Shown one piece after another: positions 14,811 through 21,426 of a stretch of DNA of 26,816 nt. The DNA is from UBA5272 sp964393005 (GTDB lineage: Bacteria > Patescibacteriota > Minisyncoccia > Phycocordibacterales > UBA5272): positions 1-26,816 of the forward strand of contig CAYMRR010000005.1 of assembly GCA_964393005.1 (NCBI GenBank). The letters are read 5' to 3'. Both the position numbers and the translations under genes were made by a program. The stretch's first letter is position 1, and each line of letters begins with the position of its first letter. The notes under the pieces were generated by a model. The model searched no databases, was not told where the DNA came from, and was given only the letters and a program-made list of their open reading frames with translations.

Positions 14811-14873
14811 AGGTTTAATATTATCATATTTAGCTAATTGTGGTAAACTTTTAAAGACTTATTAAAAAACAAT

Positions 14874-15473
14874 ATGATATTAGATTTTAAACTAATTTTA
14901 GGAATAGTGGCAGGTATTTTGGTACTTATAAGCTATTCTTTTTATATTAAGGATACTTTAAGAAAAAAAACAAAGCCTCACATTTTTACTTGGGGGCTTT
15001 GGTTTTTAATAATTCTTATTATTTCTCTTTTACAATTTTCTAAAGGGGCAGGACTTGCCGGAATACTTCCTACTTTTATGGTCTCTCTTTTATGTCTTAC
15101 TGTATTTATTTTAGGACTAATAAAAGAAGAAGATAAAAATATTAAAAAAATAGATATTTTATTTTTAATTTTAACTATTTTAGCTATACCTATTTGGCTG
15201 ATAGCCAAAGAACCAAATTTGTCTACCTTACTTTTAATTTTGGTTTATTCTTTAGCTGGACAAGCCACTTTTAGAAAGTCTTGGACAGACCCTTATTCTG
15301 AGACAATAGCTCTTTGGGCTATAAATGCTTTTCGAGCTATTGTTTCTATTTTTGCTTTAGAACATTTTAATTTTGTAACTTTAGCTTTTCCTGTTTTAGT
15401 ATTTCTTTCGGCTGCAGGATTTGCTATGATTTTAATCTTAAGAAGAAATTATCTTTCTAAAAATAAAAATTAA
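14874..15473 (+). CDS. Multi-pass membrane protein, PQ-loop/SemiSWEET-like
   Basis: A 199-residue protein with about seven hydrophobic helices. The N-terminal half (GIVAGILVLISYSFYIKDTLRKKTKPHIFTWGLW) has the layout of PQ-loop transporters: a first helix, a Tyr/Ile kink, a short basic loop, then a Trp-rich second helix. The second half repeats it loosely (LAGQATFRKSWTDPYSETIALWAINA). PQ-loop proteins move sugars or amino acids or act as receptors; the substrate here is unknown and the family link is by pattern only. The SET-domain gene begins 1-22 bases after its stop codon, so they probably share a transcript; that does not imply a shared function. Confidence 0.7.
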   Translation: MILDFKLILGIVAGILVLISYSFYIKDTLRKKTKPHIFTWGLWFLIILIISLLQFSKGAGLAGILPTFMVSLLCLTVFILGLIKEEDKNIKKIDILFLILTILAIPIWLIAKEPNLSTLLLILVYSLAGQATFRKSWTDPYSETIALWAINAFRAIVSIFALEHFNFVTLAFPVLVFLSAAGFAMILILRRNYLSKNKN

Positions 15474-15495
15474 TTTGAAAAGAAATTGTGAGTAT

Positions 15496-15948
15496 ATGAA
15501 AAAACAAAAACAAATTTTATTAAATAATAAAAATAAAAGTTCTACCAACTATCAATATAAAAAAGTAAAAGTAAAAAAAGGTTTAGCAGAGCTTGGGCTC
15601 TTTGCTGAAGAAAATATAAAAAAAGGAGATTTGATAATCCAATATATAGGAGAAGTATTGACCAATGAAGAGGCTGACAAATTAGTAAATAATAGATATC
15701 TTTTTTATATAGAAAAAGATTATAATCTAAATGGTGCTACTACTAAAAATATTGCCCGCTATGCAAATCACTCTTGTAACCCTAATGCAGAAAGTGAAAT
15801 AAAAAATAAAAAAGTTTTTTTAAGAGCTATTAAAGATATAGAAAAAGGAGAAGAAATTACTTTTGATTATGGAGAAGAATATTTTAAAGAATATCTTTTA
15901 GGAAAATGTAATTGCGGAGCAAAAGAGCATCTTTATAGTGAAGAGTAA
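15496..15948 (+). CDS. SET-domain protein lysine methyltransferase-like
   Basis: Predicted to transfer a methyl group from S-adenosylmethionine to lysine. From the ATG at 15496 it has 150 residues; an in-frame TTG at 15475 would add seven. SET motifs in order: GLFAEENIKKGDLIIQYIGE (34-53), NNRYLFYI (65-72), the pseudoknot motif N91-H-S-C-N-P-N97, and GEEITFDY (118-125) with the catalytic tyrosine Y125. A shortened post-SET tail has C138-N-C140, which with C94 could hold zinc. Nothing but a basic N-terminal tail surrounds the SET core. A lysine-rich histone H1-like gene lies 179 bases downstream on the same strand. By analogy with chlamydial SET proteins that modify histone-like proteins, that gene product is a candidate substrate (inference). 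Confidence 0.9.
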   Translation: MKKQKQILLNNKNKSSTNYQYKKVKVKKGLAELGLFAEENIKKGDLIIQYIGEVLTNEEADKLVNNRYLFYIEKDYNLNGATTKNIARYANHSCNPNAESEIKNKKVFLRAIKDIEKGEEITFDYGEEYFKEYLLGKCNCGAKEHLYSEE

Positions 15949-15990
15949 AATATTTTTTTTCAAAAAAAATTTTCAAAAAAAAAATTTTAG

Positions 15991-15999
15991 TTATCCACA
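15991..15999 (+). promoter_or_regulatory. DnaA-box-like site before the histone-like gene
   Basis: TTATCCACA, a perfect DnaA-box match, directly upstream of the -35 position of the promoter at 16020-16028. It sits in a run of A and T tracts (15951-16018), which should be intrinsically bent and easy to melt. Confidence 0.4.
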
Positions 16000-16019
16000 A
16001 AAAAAATTTAAAAAAACAT

Positions 16020-16028
16020 TGTTATAAT
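16020..16028 (+). promoter_or_regulatory. Consensus extended -10 promoter of the histone-like gene
   Basis: TGTTATAAT is a perfect extended -10 box. The start near 16035 gives a leader of about 93 bases before the ATG at 16128, the longest clear leader in the window. Confidence 0.65.
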
Positions 16029-16034
16029 TTTTTT

Positions 16035-16127
16035 AAAATGAGATAATTAAATCAGAGAGGCAGACCGAAGGTCCAAGGTCAAAAAATTAAAAGCGCACTC
16101 TCGAGTATTCAATACTTTTTAATAATT
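16035..16127 (+). other. Structured 5' leader of the histone-like gene
   Basis: The leader is less AT-rich than other spacers. GACC (16063-16066) can pair with GGTC at 16070-16073 or with a second GGTC at 16077-16080. GAGAG (16055-16059) can pair with CTCTC (16098-16102), enclosing it. AGTAT/ATACT (16104-16108 with 16112-16116) is followed by TTTTT just before the start region. This could be a regulatory leader; no known riboswitch class is recognised. Confidence 0.35.
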
Positions 16128-16340
16128 ATGGCAGTAAAGAAAAAGGCGGTAAAAAAAGCTCCTGCTAAAAAAGTTACAAAGAAAAAAGCTCCTGTAAAAA
16201 AGGTAGCAAAAAAAGTAACTAAGAAAGTGGTAAAGAAAGTAGCTAAAAAAGCCCCTGCAAAGAAAGTAGCTAAAAAAGCTCCTGCAAAAAAGGTAGCTAA
16301 AAAAGCTCCTGCAAAAAAAGCAGTTAAGAAAAGTAAATAA
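16128..16340 (+). CDS. Lysine-rich histone H1-like DNA-binding protein
   Basis: A 70-residue protein made almost only of Lys, Ala, Val and Pro. Thirty-three residues (47%) are lysine, and there are no acidic or aromatic residues. Lys pairs recur every four or five residues, with the nine-residue unit KKAPAKKVA repeated three times near the C-terminus. The composition matches the C-terminal tail of eukaryotic H1 and bacterial H1-like proteins (chlamydial Hc1/Hc2, Bordetella BpH1, AlgP tails), which bind and compact DNA. A nucleoid role is inferred. The promoter is strong, the leader is structured and a large hairpin follows the gene. The SET-domain gene upstream could encode its modifying enzyme. 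The long antisense frame across it (Phe/Ala-rich) is a shadow. Confidence 0.85.
   Translation: MAVKKKAVKKAPAKKVTKKKAPVKKVAKKVTKKVVKKVAKKAPAKKVAKKAPAKKVAKKAPAKKAVKKSK
16246..16326 (+). repeat. 27-base tandem repeats inside the histone-like gene
   Basis: About three copies of a 27-base unit (AAAAAAGCTCCTGCAAAAAA followed by GGTAGCT) encoding KKAPAKKVA. The copies differ at only a few silent positions, so the array probably grew by recent slippage or unequal exchange and may vary in copy number between strains. Confidence 0.75.
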
Positions 16341-16352
16341 TATTTTTCTAAA

Positions 16353-16396
16353 AAACTAAAATCCTCTGCGTCTCCCACGACAGAGGATTTTAGTTT
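16353..16396 (+). terminator. Long hairpin after the histone-like gene
   Basis: AAACTAAAATCCTCTG (16353-16368) pairs perfectly with CAGAGGATTTTAGTTT (16381-16396). The 12-base loop can extend the stem by CGT/ACG with one bulge. The T-run after the stem is poor, so it may also act as a 3' stabiliser or processing site. Confidence 0.75.
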
Positions 16397-16439
16397 AAGC
16401 TATTGTTTTCAAGCTAGATTCTTGATGTCTTTTTTAGGG

Positions 16440-16445
16440 TATAAT
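16440..16445 (+). promoter_or_regulatory. -10 box for the hpf-cyclophilin unit
   Basis: TATAAT after GGG, 71 bases before the hpf ATG. The nearest TTGATG (16422-16427) is too close to be a normal -35 box, so this is a moderate call. Confidence 0.4.
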
Positions 16446-16516
16446 ACTATTATAGGTGGTAAAGAGAGTTTAAAGAAAAGAAAGAATGATTATAAGTTTA
16501 ATTTAAATTAATTTAT

Positions 16517-16885
16517 ATGAATATAAAAGTAAAAGGTGTTGACGTAGAAATAACAGAAGCTTTACAGAATTATTCTGAAAAAAAGATAGGGGAAGCTTTA
16601 GAAAAATTTATCGATTCTTCAGGAGAGAAAAATATTTTTGCAGAAGTAGAATTATCTAAAACTAATAACAGACAAAATCGGGGTGATATATTTAAAGCTT
16701 CAGTAAGAGTAGTAGGGCTTCGTAAAAATATTTTTATTAGTGTAATAAAAGATGATCTATATGCTGCCATAGATGAGCTCAAAGATAAGCTAGAGCAAAG
16801 AGTTTCTGAAATGAGAGATAAGAGAAGGACTGTAGCTCATAAATTTGCAGCCAAGTTTAAAAATATATTTAAAGGTAATGTATAA
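16517..16885 (+). CDS. hpf: Ribosome hibernation-promoting factor (HPF/RaiA family)
   Basis: Binds the decoding region of idle 30S subunits and silences ribosomes in poor conditions. It has 122 residues in the short-HPF/RaiA form: beta-alpha-beta-beta-beta-alpha with MNIKVKGVDVEITEALQNYSEKKIGEALEKF at the start, the strands IFAEVELSK and FKASVRVVG, and the long helix DDLYAAIDELKDKLEQRVSEMRDK. The extra C-terminal domain that makes 100S dimers in long HPF is absent; instead there is a basic tail (RRTVAHKFAAKFKNIFKG). The cyclophilin gene starts 16 bases downstream. The ATG follows TAATTTAT with no Shine-Dalgarno. Confidence 0.93.
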   Translation: MNIKVKGVDVEITEALQNYSEKKIGEALEKFIDSSGEKNIFAEVELSKTNNRQNRGDIFKASVRVVGLRKNIFISVIKDDLYAAIDELKDKLEQRVSEMRDKRRTVAHKFAAKFKNIFKGNV

Positions 16886-16901
16886 AAATAAATAGTAAGA
16901 T

Positions 16902-17612
16902 ATGAAAAAAAATTTAAAGTATTTTTTGTTAGTTTTAGTATTAATAATATTAGCAGTAGCCGCAGGTATTCATTATAGGCAAAGTAAAAATGATTTGAAT
17001 TATTTACCTACAGATTTGTTTGAATATAATAATTTAAATAATTTAAAAGATAATGCTAATATAGTAGAAACAGAAAATGATTTAAATTCCAATTTAACAA
17101 AAGAAAATACAAATACAAATATGCAAGAAACTTTAGAATACAAAACAGTAACTTTAAAAACCAATATGGGAGACATTGTCTTTCAATTAAATGAAGACAA
17201 ACCTCTCACTACTCAAAATTTTATCTCTTTAGCTAAAGACGGGTTTTATAATGGTGTAAGATTTCATAGAGTGATAGAAGGTTTTATGATACAAACAGGA
17301 GACCCATTATCAAAAGATGAGAGTCAAAAAGGATATTGGGGTACAGGAGGGCCAGGATATAAGTTTAACGATGAGCTTACCGGAGAAGAAGTTTATGAAA
17401 TGGGTATTGTAGCTATGGCCAACTCTGGACCAAATACCAATGGCTCTCAATTCTTTATAATGACAAGCAATACTCAGCTATCTCCAGACTATACTATTTT
17501 TGGAAAAGTAATAGCTGGTCAAGATATAGCCAACAAAATCCAAACAGTAGCTACAAATGAAAGAGATGTACCTTTAGAAGATATAATTATAAATAGTGTA
17601 GAATTAAAATAA
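16902..17612 (+). CDS. Membrane-anchored cyclophilin peptidyl-prolyl isomerase
   Basis: A 236-residue protein: a membrane helix or uncleaved signal at 7-24, an Asn-rich flexible linker (25-80) and a cyclophilin domain (81-236). Cyclophilin hallmarks are TNMGDIVFQL, F121-H-R-V with catalytic Arg123, GFMIQTGDP, the G-rich GTGGPGYKF, and MANSGPNTNGSQFFI (172-186). It should speed proline isomerisation during folding of exported proteins, outside the membrane. There is no cysteine lipobox, so it is a transmembrane anchor rather than a lipoprotein. It follows hpf by 16 bases and ends before a 48-base palindromic terminator shared with fmt. Confidence 0.95.
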   Translation: MKKNLKYFLLVLVLIILAVAAGIHYRQSKNDLNYLPTDLFEYNNLNNLKDNANIVETENDLNSNLTKENTNTNMQETLEYKTVTLKTNMGDIVFQLNEDKPLTTQNFISLAKDGFYNGVRFHRVIEGFMIQTGDPLSKDESQKGYWGTGGPGYKFNDELTGEEVYEMGIVAMANSGPNTNGSQFFIMTSNTQLSPDYTIFGKVIAGQDIANKIQTVATNERDVPLEDIIINSVELK

Positions 17613-17626
17613 ATATTATTTATTAT

Positions 17627-17674
17627 TATTTTATAAAAATACTCTAGAAATTTCTAGAGTATTTTTATAAAATA
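17627..17674. terminator. Bidirectional terminator between the cyclophilin gene and fmt
   Basis: A perfect palindrome with 24-base arms centred on 17650/17651 (core ACTCTAGAAA/TTTCTAGAGT, flanked by A and T runs). It serves both convergent genes; the fmt stop codon (17665-17667) lies inside it. Confidence 0.92.
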
Positions 17675-18567
17675 TATCCTCTTTTAAAATCCACAAAAAG
17701 CATTTCTTTTTTTCCTTCAGGAATAACTTTTTTAATTATATCTTTTGCTAAAAGACTATCTTTTTCCTCGTAAAGAGAAAAATCTAGTTCTGTAATTTTA
17801 ATTTTTAAAACTCTTTCTTCATTTTTAGTTTTATGTTTAATATTAAAATAAATAGGAGTATGAGGAAGTAAAGCTCTAAATTTATTAAAAAGAATATCTG
17901 CTTTTTCTTCTAAAATAATAAACCCATCTTCTTTATTAAATTTTCTAGTAAAAGTAGCTTCTTTATGATTTTGTTCTTTAAGCTTAAGCGATCCTTCTAA
18001 ATATGGCCCTAAAATTTGAATAAGCAGCTCTCCTCCTTCTTGTCCACATCTTCTTTCCAGTTTTTCATTAGTTTCTTCTTTAAAAATATCTATTTCTTTT
18101 TGTATTAAAATAGGCCCATGATCTATTTCTTCATCTAATTGGATAATGCTAACGCCAGTTTTATTATCTCCATTTAATAAAGCAGTTTGTATTGGAGAAG
18201 GCCCTCTATACATAGGAAGTAAAGAAGGGTGAATATTTAAAGTTTTGTATTTTGGCAAATCTAAAATTTCTTTTTTTAAAATTTTTGGATAACTAGCTAC
18301 TATAGATAAGTCTAAATCAGCCATATTAAGAGGGGAGTCTTTTATGTTGATTTCTTTTAAAGATTCTGGTTGCCAGACTTTTATATTTTTATTTTGGCAC
18401 CAAGAGGCTATAATATTTTCTTGAAGGTTAAGCCCTCTTCCTACTTTTTTATTTGGAGAAGTTATAACCAAGCTAGGCACAAGTCCATTTTGATATAAAG
18501 CAAACAAGCTACTTTCTGCTAAAGGCCCAGATCCCCAAAAAATAAAATTAATTTGTTTTGTTTTCAT
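17665..18567 (-). CDS. fmt: Methionyl-tRNA formyltransferase
   Basis: Formylates Met-tRNA on the initiator using 10-formyl-tetrahydrofolate. It has 300 residues against about 310-315 in most bacteria. The N-terminal catalytic domain has the core N111-I-H113 and the S-L-L-P-x-Y-R-G signature (115-122), then D149 in DEEIDHGPIL; these are the catalytic Asn, His and Asp of the family. The C-terminal tRNA-binding domain (about 205-300) is weakly conserved but of normal size. The ATG overlaps the end of def by 20 bases, and priA-def-fmt is a classic bacterial order, so the three are one operon. Formylation here matches the deformylase next door. Confidence 0.95.
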   Translation of the reverse strand: MKTKQINFIFWGSGPLAESSLFALYQNGLVPSLVITSPNKKVGRGLNLQENIIASWCQNKNIKVWQPESLKEINIKDSPLNMADLDLSIVASYPKILKKEILDLPKYKTLNIHPSLLPMYRGPSPIQTALLNGDNKTGVSIIQLDEEIDHGPILIQKEIDIFKEETNEKLERRCGQEGGELLIQILGPYLEGSLKLKEQNHKEATFTRKFNKEDGFIILEEKADILFNKFRALLPHTPIYFNIKHKTKNEERVLKIKITELDFSLYEEKDSLLAKDIIKKVIPEGKKEMLFVDFKRGYIL

Positions 18568-19135
18568 TGGCTTCTTCTAATTCTAATTCTTTTTGTAATT
18601 TTTCTAAATCTATTTCTTCTACATTTTCTGCATGATCTATAAAAAGTATACCTTCCAAATGATCGTATTCATGCTGAAAAATATGAGCTATTAGTCCGCT
18701 AGCTCCAAAAGTAAATTTTTTACCATTTTCGTCATAGGCTTCTAGTTTTACATTGGCATGTCTTGCTGTAGTGCCGTATAAAGGTCTTACAGAAAGGCAT
18801 CCTTCATCTACTTCTATTACTTTTTTACTAACTTTTTTTATTTTCGGATTAATAAAAACGGTAGGCTTCCATTTAAATTCTTTCTCTTCTAATTCATAAG
18901 CTTTTTCTTTTATACAAAATATTCTTTTAGAAATACCTATTTGTGGAGCAGCGATAGCTACACCATCATTTTCTCCTGCCATAGCTTCTTTCATATCAGA
19001 TATTATCTTTTTTAACTCTTTGCTCCCAAATTCTTCTTTTTTTATAGGCTCTGCTTCTTGTCTTAAAACATTACTTTCATCTATTTTTTGCTCTTTTTCT
19101 TCTTTTTCCCAATCAATTTGAACTATTTTTACCAT
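18548..19135 (-). CDS. def: Peptide deformylase
   Basis: Removes the formyl group from new N-termini at the ribosome exit. All three metal-site motifs are present (numbering from the ATG at 19135, 195 residues): G58-V-A-I-A-A-P-Q-I-G, E111-G-C113-L-S, and H155-E-Y-D-H159 in QHEYDHLEG. In relatives the cysteine and two histidines bind the metal. An in-frame ATG at 19168 would add 11 residues (LKYYYKLVKL), but deformylases normally start near KIVQI, so 19135 is preferred. There is a small insertion after residue 8 (DWEKEEKEQKIDES) and a Glu-rich C-terminal helix that carries the overlap with fmt. Second gene of priA-def-fmt. Confidence 0.94.
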   Translation of the reverse strand: MVKIVQIDWEKEEKEQKIDESNVLRQEAEPIKKEEFGSKELKKIISDMKEAMAGENDGVAIAAPQIGISKRIFCIKEKAYELEEKEFKWKPTVFINPKIKKVSKKVIEVDEGCLSVRPLYGTTARHANVKLEAYDENGKKFTFGASGLIAHIFQHEYDHLEGILFIDHAENVEEIDLEKLQKELELEEANENKTN

Positions 19136-19188
19136 AAGTTTGACTAATTTATAATAGTATTTTAACAAAAAAACAGGTTAAAAAACAC

Positions 19189-19218
19189 TTGACAAGTAAG
19201 GCATTTTAATGCTATGAT
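19189..19218 (+). promoter_or_regulatory. Strong plus-strand promoter opposing priA
   Basis: A perfect TTGACA (19189-19194), an 18-base spacer and TATGAT (19213-19218) with extended TGC; a TATAAT overlaps at 19218-19223. It sits in the spacer between priA and def but points the other way, into the 3' end of priA. An inverted repeat AGGCAT/ATGCCT (19199-19204, 19233-19238) brackets the -10 region. Confidence 0.6.
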
Positions 19219-19224
19219 ATAATA

Positions 19225-19245
19225 GGGGTAATATGCCTCATTTTT
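19225..19245 (+). terminator. Small hairpin with T-run at the start of the antisense transcript
   Basis: GGGGT (19225-19229), loop AATAT, GCCTC (19235-19239), then A and five T. The stem has two G-T wobbles, so it is weak. It would stop the plus-strand transcript within about 20 bases if active. Confidence 0.35.
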
Positions 19246-21283
19246 AAAAAGAATTTGGTGGGTTTATTTCAAGATTAAAGTCAGAAAGTAGTGTTACTAA
19301 TTTAAGTGTTAAATTTGTAGGAAGATTTCGGTCTTCTTTTTTTTCCTTCTTTTCCCAATTTTCCTTTTTTAAAATAAGTGTAAAAATACAATTACCTGTA
19401 CTTTTTTCTATTTTAGAATTTATTTCTGGTAATTCTAGGTTTTCTTCTTTAAATATTTTTTGAATTATTTTTTCTAAATCTTCTTTTATTTTCACTTCTT
19501 TTTTTAAGAGAGTCCATTTTAAAATATTTGAATATGGTGGCAAGTTTAAAATTTCTCTAGTCTCTAATTCACTTTTTAAAAAATCTAATTTATTTTCTTT
19601 TTTTATATATTTCCAAATATCTTGCTCTCCTAGCCTAGTTTGTATATATATTTTTTCTTTGCTATTTATCTTTTCTTTTAATTCTAAAACTAAGTTAAAT
19701 ATTTTTTCATCTATATTTATTTCTGGAATAGAAAATAAAGAATCCAAAGAAACTATAGCCGCCAAATCTATAAAAGTTTCTTTATTTAAAAAATTTAAAG
19801 CAAGCTCTGTTCCTAGTAATACTGATGTATCTTCTTTTTGCCAATTATTTAATAAATTATTTATTTCTTTTTTAGATTTTATATTTTGAGAGTCTAAGAT
19901 AAAAGTTTTAAACCCTATTTCTTTTAAATTGTCAGCTACTCCTTCTATAGCTATTCCCAAAGTCGCCATATTCCAGCTAGAGCAGTTTTCACATATTAAG
20001 TCTTCTTCTTTTTTTAAGATTATTTTTTCTTTGCATGAAGAGCATATATAATATCTATCTCCTTTTTCTTCTTTAAATAAAATATATGGTTTATTGCAGT
20101 TTTTACATTTATAAATAGTGTTGCAGTCAGAGCATACTGTCTCTGTATAAAGACCTTTTCTTTTTACATATAAAAATATTTTCCCTTTATCTTTTCTAAG
20201 ATTTTCTAATTTTTCTATAAGCTTTGAAGTAAAATAGACTTTACTGTATTTATTATAAATATTACTATTTTTAGTAATTATTTTTTTAGTTCTAGTTTTA
20301 AACTCTTCCTCTTTTTTATCTCTTTTTTCTTTTACAAAATCTAAAAGCTCTATATTTTTAGATTTTTTAATATTTTCATTTTCTGTTTCCAATATTTTTA
20401 TAATTTTCTTTTCTAATTCTTTAAAAGTTTGAAGAGATAAAATATTTCCTCCTGGCATAAGATTAAGTTTTAAGTCTTTTGAAACTTTTTTTACTAATTC
20501 TCTAAAATCTATTTGTTTTTTAGCTGAATGAGTAAAATAGTTATAAGAGTTTTCTTTTTCTAAAATAATAGTATTTAGTCTTAAAAAGTTTTTTAATAAA
20601 AAAGGAAAAAGTGAAGGTGTAGAGAGTATTAAAAAGCTTTTATTTTCTTCTGTTTCTAGATTTAAAAGTTTTAAGGTGTTTTCTATTTTTTTAGGAGTTA
20701 GAGCAGAATGCAAGATTATTATATTTTCTATATTTTCTTTTTCAAAATATCTTTGGCTTTCTTCTAAAGCTTTTATATTAGGAAAAAATATAGTAGTAGA
20801 ATTTTTATTTTTAATATTTTTTCTAATTTCTTTTAAATAAGCTTTATGACGAATATCAAAATCTCCTAATACTGGAGAAATTTTAGAAAATTCTAGTTTT
20901 TCTTTTTCTTTAGATTTTTTAATATTTGATTTAGAGTTTATAATTTCTATTTTCTGCAAAAGAAAATTTGGTAAATAGTTTTTTAAAAGTTCTCTTTCCG
21001 ACACTCCAAGTAAAAAAGAGGATTCTTTTATACTTTGAAACAAATCTTCTTTTATAAAATTGTAAGAGATTTGCTTTTCTATTTTTTTAAGAGAAAATTT
21101 TTGAGATTTAATATTTATTTTTTGCTCAGCAATATTATCTATTTCTAAAATAAGTCCAAAAACTTTTTTATTTCTTATTTTTATTTCCACTAAAGATCCT
21201 AGAGAATATTTTTCTCCTGAAAAATAGGTCAAATAGTTTTCTGGTAACCCCTTTACTAAAGGGATAATTTTTAAAATATACAT
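19244..21283 (-). CDS. priA: PriA-like primosomal protein N' with decayed ATPase motifs
   Basis: PriA restarts stalled replication forks as a zinc-binding superfamily 2 helicase. This homologue has 679 residues, near the usual 730, and is uninterrupted. Support for PriA: the N-terminal DNA-binding domain (SLGSLVEIKIRNKKVFGLILE), eight cysteines in four CxxC pairs (384/387, 393/396, 414/417, 431/434), ETREILNLPPYS (574-585), and position before def-fmt. But the Walker A position (138-147) reads VLGDFDIRHK instead of GVTGSGKT. The DEEH box position (238-244) reads TIILEKEN. The motif V region is GTELALNFLN rather than GTQM-x-KGxDF, and the GRAGR motif VI is replaced by KEKINSKEK. It probably cannot hydrolyse ATP. 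It may act as a structural DNA or SSB-binding factor (inference). Confidence 0.85.
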   Translation of the reverse strand: MYILKIIPLVKGLPENYLTYFSGEKYSLGSLVEIKIRNKKVFGLILEIDNIAEQKINIKSQKFSLKKIEKQISYNFIKEDLFQSIKESSFLLGVSERELLKNYLPNFLLQKIEIINSKSNIKKSKEKEKLEFSKISPVLGDFDIRHKAYLKEIRKNIKNKNSTTIFFPNIKALEESQRYFEKENIENIIILHSALTPKKIENTLKLLNLETEENKSFLILSTPSLFPFLLKNFLRLNTIILEKENSYNYFTHSAKKQIDFRELVKKVSKDLKLNLMPGGNILSLQTFKELEKKIIKILETENENIKKSKNIELLDFVKEKRDKKEEEFKTRTKKIITKNSNIYNKYSKVYFTSKLIEKLENLRKDKGKIFLYVKRKGLYTETVCSDCNTIYKCKNCNKPYILFKEEKGDRYYICSSCKEKIILKKEEDLICENCSSWNMATLGIAIEGVADNLKEIGFKTFILDSQNIKSKKEINNLLNNWQKEDTSVLLGTELALNFLNKETFIDLAAIVSLDSLFSIPEINIDEKIFNLVLELKEKINSKEKIYIQTRLGEQDIWKYIKKENKLDFLKSELETREILNLPPYSNILKWTLLKKEVKIKEDLEKIIQKIFKEENLELPEINSKIEKSTGNCIFTLILKKENWEKKEKKEDRNLPTNLTLKLVTLLSDFNLEINPPNSF

Positions 21284-21383
21284 AAAAATATCTCTATAAA
21301 TATTAAATTAATTATAGCAAAAAATAGATTTTTTAGTTTTTATTCTTTTTTTGCTAGAGAAGGAGAAATATGCTAAATTATAG

Positions 21384-21389
21384 TATAAT
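21384..21389 (+). promoter_or_regulatory. -10 box for mreB
   Basis: TATAAT, 38 bases before the mreB ATG, in the divergent spacer with priA. No good -35 box is seen. Confidence 0.4.
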
Positions 21390-21426
21390 TGTAAGGCTTA
21401 AAGAGAAAATAAGTTTTTAAAGAAAT

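Noticed and set aside
15951..16034. Replication origin
   Set aside because: Only one DnaA-box match is present here and neither dnaA nor dnaN is nearby; kept as a regulatory observation only.
16246..16326. Short tandem repeats resembling a CRISPR array
   Set aside because: The repeats are contiguous, without spacers, and encode KKAPAKKVA within a gene.
16109..16378. Long minus-strand frame rich in Phe, Ala and Thr across the histone-like gene
   Set aside because: It is the antisense of lysine/alanine repeat codons; composition explains the open frame, and the plus strand has the promoter and leader.
19136..19168. Longer def start at the ATG at 19168
   Set aside because: The extra 11 residues (LKYYYKLVKL) are not typical of deformylases, whose first strand matches KIVQI after the second ATG; a -10-like box also lies between the two.
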